Assembly (NCBI GenBank): GCA_009838975.1
Contig: VXQO01000025.1
Location: 96,527-160,526, forward strand
Direction of reading: 5' to 3'
Source of the DNA: Gemmatimonadota bacterium
Lineage (GTDB): Bacteria > Gemmatimonadota > Gemmatimonadetes > Longimicrobiales > Gaopeijiaceae
Length of the DNA stretch: 64,000 nucleotides
This document shows positions 1 to 8,407 of this stretch, piece after piece. The notes under the pieces are model-generated. The model saw only the letters and a program-made list of their open reading frames with translations, searched no databases and was not told the DNA's origin. The translations under genes and the position numbers were made by a program. Every line of letters starts with the position of its first letter. The first letter of the stretch is position 1.

Positions 1-159
1 GGATCTCTGTCGTCAACGGGAAACCGGGTCATTTCCGCTTCCCGCGGTTGCGGCGGTATTGGCCCGCAAGTACCTCTTTAACAGCCTTTTGGTGCACCCG
101 TGCGCCCCCCACCGCGGGTTGCCGGCACCGCAGTCACCTGACCACGGAGGGATGACCCA
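1..159. other. Upstream region of the first gene
   Basis: This 159-base stretch precedes the first amidohydrolase. A clear GGAGG ribosome binding site lies at 146-150, nine bases before a TTG start at 160. I do not see a convincing -35/-10 pair or a hairpin. An ATG at 152 runs straight into a stop after three codons, so it is not the start. The long minus-strand reading frame that crosses this stretch is an antisense shadow of the gene that follows. Confidence 0.5.
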
Positions 160-1662
160 TTGAACCAGTTCAGACCATGCACCCTGGCCGTACTGGCGGC
201 CGGCGTCACCGCCCTCGCCGTCGCCACCCCCGCCGCCGCACAGGACCGCTACGACATCGTGCTCGCGGGCGGGCGAGTGATGGACCCCGAAACGGGCCTG
301 GACGCGGTGCGGAACGTGGGCATAAACGGCTCGGTGATCGTCGCCGTCTCGGAGGAACCGCTCGACGGTGATGTGGTGGTCGACGCCTCCGGGCTCGTGG
401 TCGCGCCGGGCTTCATCGACCTGCATGCACACGGCCAGACCAACCGCGCGAACGAATTCCAGGCGCGTGATGGGGTGACCACCGCGCTGGAGATGGAGAG
501 CGGGGTCGGGGATCTCACGGCCTACCTGACCGAGCGCGGCAGTGGCGCGATCCTGAACTACGGCGCCACCGTGTCGCACATGATAAACCGGGCATGGGCG
601 ATGTTCGACCGGGGCGACCTCCTGCGGCGCGCCGAATCCATGCTTGAGAGCGACCCCGAGGCCGGTCTTCGCGAGCTGGACCGCATCGCCGGCGGCGCGC
701 GCTACGAGCCGGTTCACGCGGACGAATTCGGAGCCCTGTGGGCGGCACTCGCCCAGGGGCTTTCGGAGGGAGCGCTCGGGATCGGGATGGCGCACCAGTA
801 TTACCCGGGCGCGTCGCTCGAGGAGATCCTCGACGTGTTCAGGTTCGCGGCCTACGAGAACACCACCATCTACACGCACGTGCGCGACATGAAGATCAGC
901 GCCATGCAGGAAGTGATCGCCAACGCGGTCGCAACCGGCGCGTCACTCCACATCGTGCACGCGAACAGCTCCAGCCTGTGGAACATCGAGCCGATCCTGG
1001 AACTGATCGGCGGTGCCCAGAGCCGCGGGTTCGACATTACCACCGAGGTCTATCCCTACACGGGCGCCTCGACGGGGCTCCAGTCGGCGATTTTCGATCC
1101 GGGCTGGCAGGAGACGCTGCAAATCAGCTACGGCGACCTGCAGTGGCAGGACACCGGGGAGAGATTGACGGAAGAGACGTTCAACAGCTACCGGGCCACC
1201 GGCGGCACCGTCATCATCCACATGATGCGGGAGGAGTGGATCCGGCACGCGCTCGCCACCGACTTCGTGATGGTCGCTTCGGACGGCATGCCCTACGCGC
1301 CGGGGGCCCACCCCCGCAGCGCCGGCACCTTCTCGCGCTTCCTGGGCCGCTACGTGCGGGATGAAGGGTTGATGTCGCTCATGGACGGTCTCGCGAAGAT
1401 CACCATCATGCCGGCGAAGCGGCTGGAAGGCATGACCGACCAGGCCAGGCGCAAGGGGCGGATCCAGGCCGGCGCCGACGCCGACATCACCGTTTTCGAC
1501 GCCGAGCGCATCATCGACACCGCGACCTTCGAGGACGACCTGTCCTACTCCGAAGGCGTGGTCCACGTCCTGGTCAACGGCGAGTTCGTGGTCCGGGACG
1601 AGGAGAACGTCGCCGGCGCCATGCCCGGACGGGCAATCATAGGAAGGTTGAGCGCAAAATGA
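160..1662 (+). CDS. Secreted D-aminoacylase-like amidohydrolase
   Basis: This is a 500-residue amidohydrolase of the N-acyl-D-amino-acid deacylase type, expected to hydrolyse an amide bond in the periplasm or outside the cell. Residues 1-28 form a Sec signal peptide ending AAAQ. The metal-binding HAH follows GFIDL at residues 89-91, with further candidate metal-site positions in THVRD, IVHANS and ASDGMPY. The segment HPRSAGTFSRFLGRYVR is typical of D-aminoacylases. The start is TTG at 160, chosen because GGAGG lies nine bases upstream and the signal peptide begins there. The stop overlaps the ATG of the next gene (ATGA), so the two are probably co-translated. The substrate is not determined: the family also includes deacylases of other N-acyl compounds and dipeptidases. 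Confidence 0.88.
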   Translation: MNQFRPCTLAVLAAGVTALAVATPAAAQDRYDIVLAGGRVMDPETGLDAVRNVGINGSVIVAVSEEPLDGDVVVDASGLVVAPGFIDLHAHGQTNRANEFQARDGVTTALEMESGVGDLTAYLTERGSGAILNYGATVSHMINRAWAMFDRGDLLRRAESMLESDPEAGLRELDRIAGGARYEPVHADEFGALWAALAQGLSEGALGIGMAHQYYPGASLEEILDVFRFAAYENTTIYTHVRDMKISAMQEVIANAVATGASLHIVHANSSSLWNIEPILELIGGAQSRGFDITTEVYPYTGASTGLQSAIFDPGWQETLQISYGDLQWQDTGERLTEETFNSYRATGGTVIIHMMREEWIRHALATDFVMVASDGMPYAPGAHPRSAGTFSRFLGRYVRDEGLMSLMDGLAKITIMPAKRLEGMTDQARRKGRIQAGADADITVFDAERIIDTATFEDDLSYSEGVVHVLVNGEFVVRDEENVAGAMPGRAIIGRLSAK

Positions 1663-3392
1663 CTACTGCAAGGATTCTGTTCACCGGCTTTGCGCTGGCC
1701 CTCGCCGCGCAGACCGCCGCCGCTCAGGACTACGACATCATCATCCGCAACGGGCGCGTGCTCGATGGGACCGGCAACGACTGGTTCAACGCCGACATCG
1801 CGATCAACGGCGACGAGATCGTGCGTATCGGACGCATGCCGGACGCCACCGCCGGCCGCGTGATCGACGCCACCGGCCTTTACGTCTCGCCCGGGTTCAT
1901 CGACCTGCATTCGCACTCCGACGGCGCAATGACCTCGGAGCATCTCGAGGCGCGCCGGGCCAAGAGCCTCAACAGCCAGGGGCTCACGACCGTGATCGGC
2001 GGGGCGGACGGGCGCAACGCCAGGTGGCCGATAAGCTCCGAGGTCGCGGCGCTGCAGTCACAGGGCCACGCCATGAACTTCGTGCCGATGGTGGGTCACA
2101 GTACCGTTCGCAGTGCGGTCATGGGGGACGACTACGAACGCCCCGCGACGGCCGGTGAGGTCGCGCGCATGCGGGAAATGGTGCGGCAGGGGATGGAGGC
2201 CGGCGCCTGGGGGCTCGGTGCGGGGATCGAGTACAGGCCCGCCCGCTTCAGCGACCCCGAAGAGGTGATCGCGCTGGCCTCCGAGGTGGCGCCCTACGAC
2301 GGATTCTACGTCGCGCACCAGCGCAGCGAGGCCACGATGCCGCTCTGGCAGCTGCCCAGCAACGTGGACGACTGGCCGGTCGACGGGCTGCAGGGGCTCC
2401 AGGAGACGATCAACATCGCGCGGGAGACGGGGATTCGCGTCGTGGCGAGCCATCACAAGGCGCGCGGGCGCTCCAGCTTCGGCCGCTCGGGGCACGACAC
2501 GCTGGTCGTGAACGCGGCCCGGGCCGAAGGGCTCGAGGTCTACCTCGACGTCTACCCGTACGAGACCTTCGGCGGCGGCGCCCGCCCGATGATCCCGCGC
2601 TGGAGCCTGGTGGCCGACGGCGTGGACGTCAGCGGCGGCCGCGACAGCCCCACCTACTACGCGGCGGGGATCTTCAGCGACGCGCAGGCCCATCTTGCGC
2701 GGCGGTGGAGCGATCCCGAGACCCGGGAGCGGATCGCGCGGGACATCGCCTGGATCGTCGATCACAACGGCGGCGAGGACCGGGTGGTGGTTGTGGACTA
2801 TCCCGATCCCGGGTTCGTCGGGAAGACGCTAACCGAGCTGGCCGGGGAAATGGGCGTGACCTTCCAGGAGGTCGTCGTTCACATGGCGCTCAACGGGTAC
2901 CCGGATGTGATCGGCGGGGCCTGGACCCGGGGCTACGGCATTCACGATGTCGACGTCATCAACTACTACAAGCAGGAATACACGGCCACAGCCTCGGACG
3001 CCGGGGTCAGCGGAGTCGAGGGCGTGCCGCAGTTCGGGTCGCGGCCCGGCGCGCATCCGCGGCATTTCGGGGCATTCACGCGCAAGATTGCACACTACGT
3101 GAAGGACCTGCAGGCGATTTCGCTGCCCTTTGCTGTCCGCTCGATGACCGGCTTGCCGGCGCGAATCATCGGGCTGCCCGACCGCGGGCTGTTGCGCGAG
3201 GGATACAAGGCGGACGTCGTGATCTTCGACTACGAGCGGCTGCGGGACCGCGCGACCGTGCTGGAACCCGACCTGTACAGCGAGGGGGTGGACTACGTGA
3301 TGGTCAACGGCGTGCTGACGATCGACAACGGCGAGTTCACGGACGCGCTGCCGGGGGAGGTGGTGCTCCGGGGCGGTCGGCCAGTCAGCTGA
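1659..3392 (+). CDS. Secreted N-acyl-D-amino-acid deacylase-like amidohydrolase
   Basis: This 577-residue enzyme is a second amidohydrolase, paralogous to its upstream neighbour but longer, and closer to classical D-aminoacylases. A signal peptide spans about residues 1-22 (AQTAAAQ). The signature IDLHSHSD puts the metal ligands at His84 and His86. Later features are VASHHKARG, DVYPYE and the C-terminal GAHPRHFGAFTRKIAHYV block, followed by the small beta domain that ends these proteins. The likely role is removing acyl groups from D-amino acids or cleaving D-residue-containing peptides released from cell walls. The ATG overlaps the previous stop, and the stop is one base from the next start, so it is the middle gene of a tight operon. 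Confidence 0.88.
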   Translation: MTTARILFTGFALALAAQTAAAQDYDIIIRNGRVLDGTGNDWFNADIAINGDEIVRIGRMPDATAGRVIDATGLYVSPGFIDLHSHSDGAMTSEHLEARRAKSLNSQGLTTVIGGADGRNARWPISSEVAALQSQGHAMNFVPMVGHSTVRSAVMGDDYERPATAGEVARMREMVRQGMEAGAWGLGAGIEYRPARFSDPEEVIALASEVAPYDGFYVAHQRSEATMPLWQLPSNVDDWPVDGLQGLQETINIARETGIRVVASHHKARGRSSFGRSGHDTLVVNAARAEGLEVYLDVYPYETFGGGARPMIPRWSLVADGVDVSGGRDSPTYYAAGIFSDAQAHLARRWSDPETRERIARDIAWIVDHNGGEDRVVVVDYPDPGFVGKTLTELAGEMGVTFQEVVVHMALNGYPDVIGGAWTRGYGIHDVDVINYYKQEYTATASDAGVSGVEGVPQFGSRPGAHPRHFGAFTRKIAHYVKDLQAISLPFAVRSMTGLPARIIGLPDRGLLREGYKADVVIFDYERLRDRATVLEPDLYSEGVDYVMVNGVLTIDNGEFTDALPGEVVLRGGRPVS

Positions 3393-3393
3393 A

Positions 3394-4488
3394 GTGACCG
3401 CGGAGGTCGATCCGCTGGACCTTGTCATCGTCGGGGCCGGGCCTTGCGGCCTGGCCGCGGCGGTGGCCGCGAAGGAGAGCGGGCTGAGCCACGTTGTCGT
3501 CGACCGCGGGTGCATTACCGAGTCGCTGACGCACTACCCGTACTACATGACGTTCTTCTCCACGGCCGAGCGGCTGGAGATCGGCGATGTGCCCTTCACG
3601 ATCCCGGAGCCCAAACCGACGCGGCGGGAGGCGTTGGCGTACTATCGGCATGTCGTCGCGCACCACGGGCTGAGGGTGCGCCAGTATGAGGAGGTGACGG
3701 GAATTGTCCGCCGGAATGGGGGTGAATCGGCAGGCGGATCCGGCTTCGTCGTGCATACCTGCACACGGGAGGGGCGCGAGCGCCGGAGCCGTGCGCGGGC
3801 CGTGGTCATCGCCACCGGCGGCTTCGGCGAGCCCAATCGGCTGGAGTTGGAGGGTGGCGATCCGGACGGGCGCGTCATCCACTACTACAAGGATCCCTAC
3901 CCCTTCTTCGACCAGGACGTGATGGTGGTCGGGGGAGGCAATTCGGCGGCGGAAGTTGCCCTGGAGCTGTACCGCAACGGCGTGCGCGTGCGCATGGTGC
4001 ACTTCCTGGACGTGTTCGACCGTGGCGTGAAACCCTGGGTACGGCCCGACATCGACAACAGGATCGCGAGCGGCGAGATCCCGATGCACTGGGGGTCTCG
4101 GGTGACGCGGCCGGGGCCGGGCACCGCCACGATCGTGCACGAGGAGACCGGCGAGGCCACCGAGGTCGCGAACGACTGGATCCTGGCCATGACCGGATGG
4201 CGTCCCGATCGAACGCTGCTGCACGGCCTGGGGGTGGAGACCGATCCCGTGACGGGGATTCCCGCGCACGACCCGGCAACCATGGAAACAAACGTCGCGG
4301 GCGTGTACATCGCAGGTGTGATCGCGGCGGGTTACAACGCGAACAAGATCTTCATCGAGAACGGGCGGGAACACGGAGGGCTGATCGCCAGGCATCTGGC
4401 TGCGCGGACGCCTGGTCCTGCCGCTGCCTTGCGCGGGCCCGAAGGATTCTCGACCAACCCTGACCGCATGGACGGCTTCGGTCGGTGA
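3394..4488 (+). CDS. ypdA: YpdA-like FAD/NAD(P) oxidoreductase
   Basis: This 364-residue flavoprotein resembles YpdA (Bdr), the NADPH-dependent reductase of bacillithiol disulfide. The N-terminal dinucleotide-binding motif reads VIVGAGPCGLAAA, with Cys18 in the GPCG position that carries the reactive cysteine in YpdA. A second GxGxxA motif (VVGGGNSAAEVALEL) near residue 180 would bind NADPH. There is no CxxC pair as in thioredoxin reductase. The protein runs about 30 residues past the usual family end, and that tail has no recognisable domain. The start is GTG at 3394, one base after the previous stop. Placement behind two secreted amidohydrolases is unusual for a cytosolic thiol reductase. 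Use of bacillithiol by this organism is an inference from this gene alone. Confidence 0.8.
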   Translation: MTAEVDPLDLVIVGAGPCGLAAAVAAKESGLSHVVVDRGCITESLTHYPYYMTFFSTAERLEIGDVPFTIPEPKPTRREALAYYRHVVAHHGLRVRQYEEVTGIVRRNGGESAGGSGFVVHTCTREGRERRSRARAVVIATGGFGEPNRLELEGGDPDGRVIHYYKDPYPFFDQDVMVVGGGNSAAEVALELYRNGVRVRMVHFLDVFDRGVKPWVRPDIDNRIASGEIPMHWGSRVTRPGPGTATIVHEETGEATEVANDWILAMTGWRPDRTLLHGLGVETDPVTGIPAHDPATMETNVAGVYIAGVIAAGYNANKIFIENGREHGGLIARHLAARTPGPAAALRGPEGFSTNPDRMDGFGR

Positions 4489-5114
4489 CGCGGCGGTGGA
4501 CTGTCCAGGTCATGGCATGGCTGGTCCTGAGTTGCGCCGACCCTCCGACGGTCCAGCTGCCCCTGGCCAGCCAGTTTCCCGTTGACGACGTGCACCTCGG
4601 CATGACCTTCGGCGAACTCCGGCAGGCGCGCCCCGACGTAATGCTCATTCCCGACACCGCGACGGTCGTGGAGGAACTCGGCGACGGACGCTTCCACTAC
4701 GCCTTCACGTCGCTCGAGCGAAACCAGGCGCCCGGCCGCCGCTCGAGGCTGGTGTACATCGACCGGGCGGAAGATGAGGTTCGCGGCGACTACGCGCGAC
4801 GACGGTGGGATTCGCTCGTGGTCGCACTCGCCGGCGAGTGGGACGTGGAGCCCACCTGTTCGTCGATCGAGTACGGCCGGCTGAGGTGGCGGCGGGCGAC
4901 GTTCCTGGAAGATGGACAGCCTGTGGCGGCCACGGTCGATGTCGTCGGCATCACGATCGGCGATGCCGGTCCGGGCGAAGGACAAGTCGTCACGCGGGTG
5001 TGGCTGACGGACCACATCTCGCCGGTTTCATCGTTGCTGGCGGCGCCGGACGCGGTCGGAAACCGGTTTCCGGCCGGCTCCTCCGGCGCCGAGACGAGCT
5101 GTCCCGACAGGTAG
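4485..5114 (+). CDS. Small putative lipoprotein of unknown function
   Basis: This 209-residue protein begins at GTG 4485, overlapping the previous stop as GTGA. A short hydrophobic segment ends in LVLSC, a plausible lipobox with Cys17, so the mature protein may be anchored to a membrane. The rest is soluble, rich in acidic and arginine residues, with two later cysteines (one in the EPTCSS segment, one near the C terminus). I do not recognise a domain. Its position at the end of the amidohydrolase/YpdA run suggests co-transcription but says nothing firm about its job. Confidence 0.6.
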   Translation: MTRRWTVQVMAWLVLSCADPPTVQLPLASQFPVDDVHLGMTFGELRQARPDVMLIPDTATVVEELGDGRFHYAFTSLERNQAPGRRSRLVYIDRAEDEVRGDYARRRWDSLVVALAGEWDVEPTCSSIEYGRLRWRRATFLEDGQPVAATVDVVGITIGDAGPGEGQVVTRVWLTDHISPVSSLLAAPDAVGNRFPAGSSGAETSCPDR

Positions 5115-5176
5115 CCATTCGGGCCGGGCATCTTTTCGGCTATCTTACGCGCCTTTACTCGATGGGTGGAGTCGGT

Positions 5177-7174
5177 ATGTCGAAGGTTCGTTCCGAAGCC
5201 AGCGAAGTCACGCTGACGCTCCCGGATGGTGCCGGGCTGACGGTCGAGACCGGTACGCCCGCCGGAGTCGTCGTGCGTTCGATCAGCGAGAGGCTGCTGC
5301 GCAGGGCAGTCGCGGTCGAGTTGGATGGAGAGGTCCTGGATCTCGTCACGCCCTTGCGGCGCGGGGGTTCGTTTCGAGTGCTGACCCCAGGGGACGAGCA
5401 GGCGCTGGCGGTGCTCCGACATTCCGCGGCTCACGTCCTGGCGACCGCGGTCCGGCGGCTGCGGCCCGACGCCGCGATCGGATTCGGTCCGGCCATCGAC
5501 GACGGGTTCTTCTACGACTTCGAGGTCGATGAGCCCTTCACGCCGGCCGACCTGGAGGCATTCGAGGAGGAGATGCGACGTGTTTGCGAGGAAGCGAGCG
5601 CGTTCGTGCGTGAGGAGGTCAGCCTGCCGGAGGCCCGCAGCCGGATGGCCGACGACGCCCTCAAGCTGGAAAGGATGGCCGACTTCGACGCGAACGACGT
5701 CATCTCCACCTACACAAACGGTGAGTTCACCGACCTCTGCCGCGGCCCGCATGTGCCCGATACCTCGCATGTGCGGCACTTCCGGCTTTTGAGCACGGCC
5801 GGTGCGTACTGGAGGGGCGACAGCAGCCGGCAGATGCTGCAGCGGATCTACGGAACGGCCTGGTTTCGCGAGAAGGACCTCAAGGCGCATCTGAATCGGC
5901 TGGAAGAGGCGAAGCGGCGCGATCACCGGGTCCTCGGCAAGCGCCTCGATCTGTTCGAGTTTCACCCGTCCGCGCCCGGTGCCGCCTTCTGGACGCCTCG
6001 CGGCACGGTGCTCTACAACACGCTGCTCAAGTTCGAGCGCGAGTTGCAGGAGCGGGAGTTTCTCGAGGTCAAGACGCCCCTCATGTACGACAAGTCGCTC
6101 TGGGAGACCTCGGGACACTGGGGCAAGTACCGCGACGACATGTTCATGATCCTGAACAGCGGCTCGGGGGAGCACGACGCATCGCTGAAGCCGATGAACT
6201 GTCCGTCACACTATCTCCTCTATCGGACAAGGCTGCGCTCCTACCGTGATCTGCCGCTCCGGTACGTGACATTCGACGTGCTCCACCGCAACGAGGTGAC
6301 CGGTGCGCTCTCCGGACTGACCCGCGTGCGGCAGTTCCAGCAGGACGATTGCCACTGTTTTGTCACGGAGGGGCAGATCCCGTCCGAAGTGGCGTTTCTT
6401 GTCGACTTCATCGTGAGCTTCTACAGCGCGTTCGGGCTTGAGGCGCGCATCCGGTTCGCGACTCGGCCAGAGGTGAGGATCGGGACGGACGCGCTGTGGG
6501 ATCGTGCCGAAGGGGGACTTCGCACCGCTCTGGAGAAAACCGGGCTTCCGTATGAGGTCGAGGAGGGCGACGGTGCCTTCTACGGGCCGAAGATCGACTT
6601 TGCGATCACGGACGCGATCGGCCGTGAGTGGCAATGCGGTACGATTCAGCTGGACTACGTCGCGCCGGAGCGGTTCGAGCTCGAGTATGCGGGGCCGGAC
6701 AACAGAATGCACCGGCCGGTGGTGATCCATCGTGCGGTGGCGGGGTCGCTGGAGCGCTTCATCGGGATCCTCATCGAGCACTTTGCCGGGGACTTCCCGT
6801 TGTGGTTGGCACCTGAACAGGTGCGGGTGGTCCTGATCGGGGCAGATGCGGGCGAAGCGGCGGGGGCGGTCGCGGCGCGGATGACCGAGGCGGGGCTGCG
6901 GGTCTGGTTGCATCCACGTGCCGCCGAGGTCGACTTCCGCGAGGAGATCAAGGATGCGTCGCACCTGAAGGTGCCGTACATGGCCATCGTGGGCCGGCGT
7001 GAGGCGCAGGATGGCACGGTGTCGCTGCGCGCGCGCGGCGCGAAGAAGAGACAGGTGACGCTGCCGGTCGAGGAAGCGGTGGCGCGTCTGAGGCGGGAAT
7101 CGGAGGGGCGGATGCTGTGGGGAGCAGCGGGTACGATGGCGGCGGCGGGAACACGGGGGGCCGATCGCGGGTAG
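5177..7174 (+). CDS. thrS: Threonyl-tRNA synthetase
   Basis: This enzyme charges tRNA-Thr and is 665 residues long, close to the family norm near 640. The order is an N-terminal TGS domain (about 1-70), an editing domain with HSAAH at 82-86 and CRGPH at 188-192, the class II catalytic core, and an anticodon-binding domain. Zinc ligands are visible as Cys342 (MNCPSH), His393 (DDCHCF) and the His of VVIHRAVAGS. Motif 2 reads HRNEVTGALSGLTRVRQF and motif 3 contains GSLERFIG. I chose ATG 5177 because GGAG lies five bases upstream and MSKVRSEA begins the TGS domain; ATG 5162 is an in-frame alternative. The frame stays open far upstream to 4805, but that part is the shadow of the preceding lipoprotein gene. 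Confidence 0.97.
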   Translation: MSKVRSEASEVTLTLPDGAGLTVETGTPAGVVVRSISERLLRRAVAVELDGEVLDLVTPLRRGGSFRVLTPGDEQALAVLRHSAAHVLATAVRRLRPDAAIGFGPAIDDGFFYDFEVDEPFTPADLEAFEEEMRRVCEEASAFVREEVSLPEARSRMADDALKLERMADFDANDVISTYTNGEFTDLCRGPHVPDTSHVRHFRLLSTAGAYWRGDSSRQMLQRIYGTAWFREKDLKAHLNRLEEAKRRDHRVLGKRLDLFEFHPSAPGAAFWTPRGTVLYNTLLKFERELQEREFLEVKTPLMYDKSLWETSGHWGKYRDDMFMILNSGSGEHDASLKPMNCPSHYLLYRTRLRSYRDLPLRYVTFDVLHRNEVTGALSGLTRVRQFQQDDCHCFVTEGQIPSEVAFLVDFIVSFYSAFGLEARIRFATRPEVRIGTDALWDRAEGGLRTALEKTGLPYEVEEGDGAFYGPKIDFAITDAIGREWQCGTIQLDYVAPERFELEYAGPDNRMHRPVVIHRAVAGSLERFIGILIEHFAGDFPLWLAPEQVRVVLIGADAGEAAGAVAARMTEAGLRVWLHPRAAEVDFREEIKDASHLKVPYMAIVGRREAQDGTVSLRARGAKKRQVTLPVEEAVARLRRESEGRMLWGAAGTMAAAGTRGADRG

Positions 7175-7183
7175 TCTTTTGCC

Positions 7184-8404
7184 ATGGTGAGAATCCCGCG
7201 CGTCGCCACGGCCTTGTGCTTTCCTGCAATCCTCGCGGCGTGTGAAGCCGCACCCGTCGGCAACGTCACGGGCGCCCTGATCGAGTTGAGCGAATCGGCC
7301 ATCCAGGTGCTGGGGAGCTCCGACTCACTTGCCGTTGTACGCGACCTGGACATAGCCGGCGACGGGTCCGTCTGGGTGCTGAATTCGGCCGAGCCCCTGT
7401 TCGTCGGATTCGCTCCGGACGGCCAGCCCCTCGGCGCCTACGGACAGGGCGGCAGAGGACCCCGCGAATTCCCGATGCCTGCGGGCTTCCTTTCGGGCGG
7501 TTGGCAGGGTGAGGTGTGGGTCCTGGACCTGGTGCGCCACGCGATGATCCGGGTTTCGCAGCCGGATGGCGACTGGGCCGAGATCCCGTTGCGGTCGGCT
7601 TCCCTCCCTCCGGGCACGGTGCGCGGCGGCATGAGCATGCTGAACTCCAATGTGCGAAGCGCGAGACTGGGTGGTGAGTTCATTGTCCCGCGCACGGGCG
7701 AAACCATGGAAGCCGGGCTGCTGAACTACCGTTTCTCGCTCTTGCGACCGGACCTGATCGCCGTCGCACCGGAAGCTCGCGAGGCCCGCTCGCTCGTGGC
7801 ATTGGCCGAGGTGCTCGACGACCCCGCCGGAGACTTCATTCCGAGCGACGGTGGCTTTCCGATGTGGTATCGGCTGTGGGCTCCGTGCGGAGAGAACATC
7901 GTCCGCGTCTACGATCGGGTGAGGAATCAGCTTCGCGGGTTCGACGGGTCGGGTGCCGAGGTCCTTCCCATCGAACTGCCACCCGTTCCCTTCACGGAGG
8001 TCACTGCTCGCCAGTTCGCCAAGGCGGTCTTCCCGATAAGGCAGGCCGAACTGACGGGGGATGTCTGGAGCAGGCTCAGCGAGCAGGACAGCATTCGCGT
8101 GCTGAACCGGATGGCGCAGTCGGTCCAGGGGCGGCCGCACGAACTCGCGAGCTACCTGCCGCGGTATGTGGACTTGCGGTGCAGCCCGGATGGAACGATG
8201 TGGCTGAACTCGGTTGATCTGGACGCCGGTGGCCTCGAGGGAGCCAGACTATGGCTGCGAATCACGCCTGACGGGACCATCCGGGAGGTGCGCCTGCCCG
8301 AGCGGTTTGATGCCCTCCGCTTCCTGGATTCGCGGGTCTGGGGCGTGTACAGGGACGAATTCGACGTGCCGTCGGTGGCGTCGATCGCGCTGCCGATCAG
8401 CTGA
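7184..8404 (+). CDS. Beta-propeller lipoprotein
   Basis: This 406-residue lipoprotein has the lipobox LAAC with Cys20 and then a repetitive beta-rich body that looks like a six-bladed propeller (for example DLDIAGDGSVWVLNS and DLRCSPDGTMWLNS). Similar proteins are common as expanded families in Gemmatimonadota and relatives, usually without known function. It starts nine bases after thrS, so it may be co-transcribed, but no functional link is evident. Its stop codon lies inside a 14-base palindrome shared with the stop of the convergent neighbour, and the two coding regions overlap by eight bases. Confidence 0.75.
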   Translation: MVRIPRVATALCFPAILAACEAAPVGNVTGALIELSESAIQVLGSSDSLAVVRDLDIAGDGSVWVLNSAEPLFVGFAPDGQPLGAYGQGGRGPREFPMPAGFLSGGWQGEVWVLDLVRHAMIRVSQPDGDWAEIPLRSASLPPGTVRGGMSMLNSNVRSARLGGEFIVPRTGETMEAGLLNYRFSLLRPDLIAVAPEAREARSLVALAEVLDDPAGDFIPSDGGFPMWYRLWAPCGENIVRVYDRVRNQLRGFDGSGAEVLPIELPPVPFTEVTARQFAKAVFPIRQAELTGDVWSRLSEQDSIRVLNRMAQSVQGRPHELASYLPRYVDLRCSPDGTMWLNSVDLDAGGLEGARLWLRITPDGTIREVRLPERFDALRFLDSRVWGVYRDEFDVPSVASIALPIS

Positions 8405-8407
8405 TCG
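8394..8407. terminator. Palindrome holding both stops of a convergent pair
   Basis: The sequence CGATCAGCTGATCG is a perfect 14-base palindrome. It contains the TGA of the plus-strand propeller lipoprotein (8402-8404) and the TGA of the minus-strand Asp-box protein (8397-8399). The symmetry may be a by-product of two genes ending in matching serine/TGA codons, or a short bidirectional stop element. There is no U-tract and the loop would be minimal, so an intrinsic terminator is doubtful. Confidence 0.3.

Noticed and set aside
13..879. Long minus-strand reading frame over the first amidohydrolase
   Set aside because: It is antisense to a gene with signal peptide and clear motifs, has no recognisable domain and shows the Arg/His/Gly-rich composition of GC-rich shadow frames.
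4805..5176. Upstream extension of threonyl-tRNA synthetase
   Set aside because: The added residues overlap the lipoprotein gene in another frame and have no TGS homology; a ribosome binding site supports the start at 5177.
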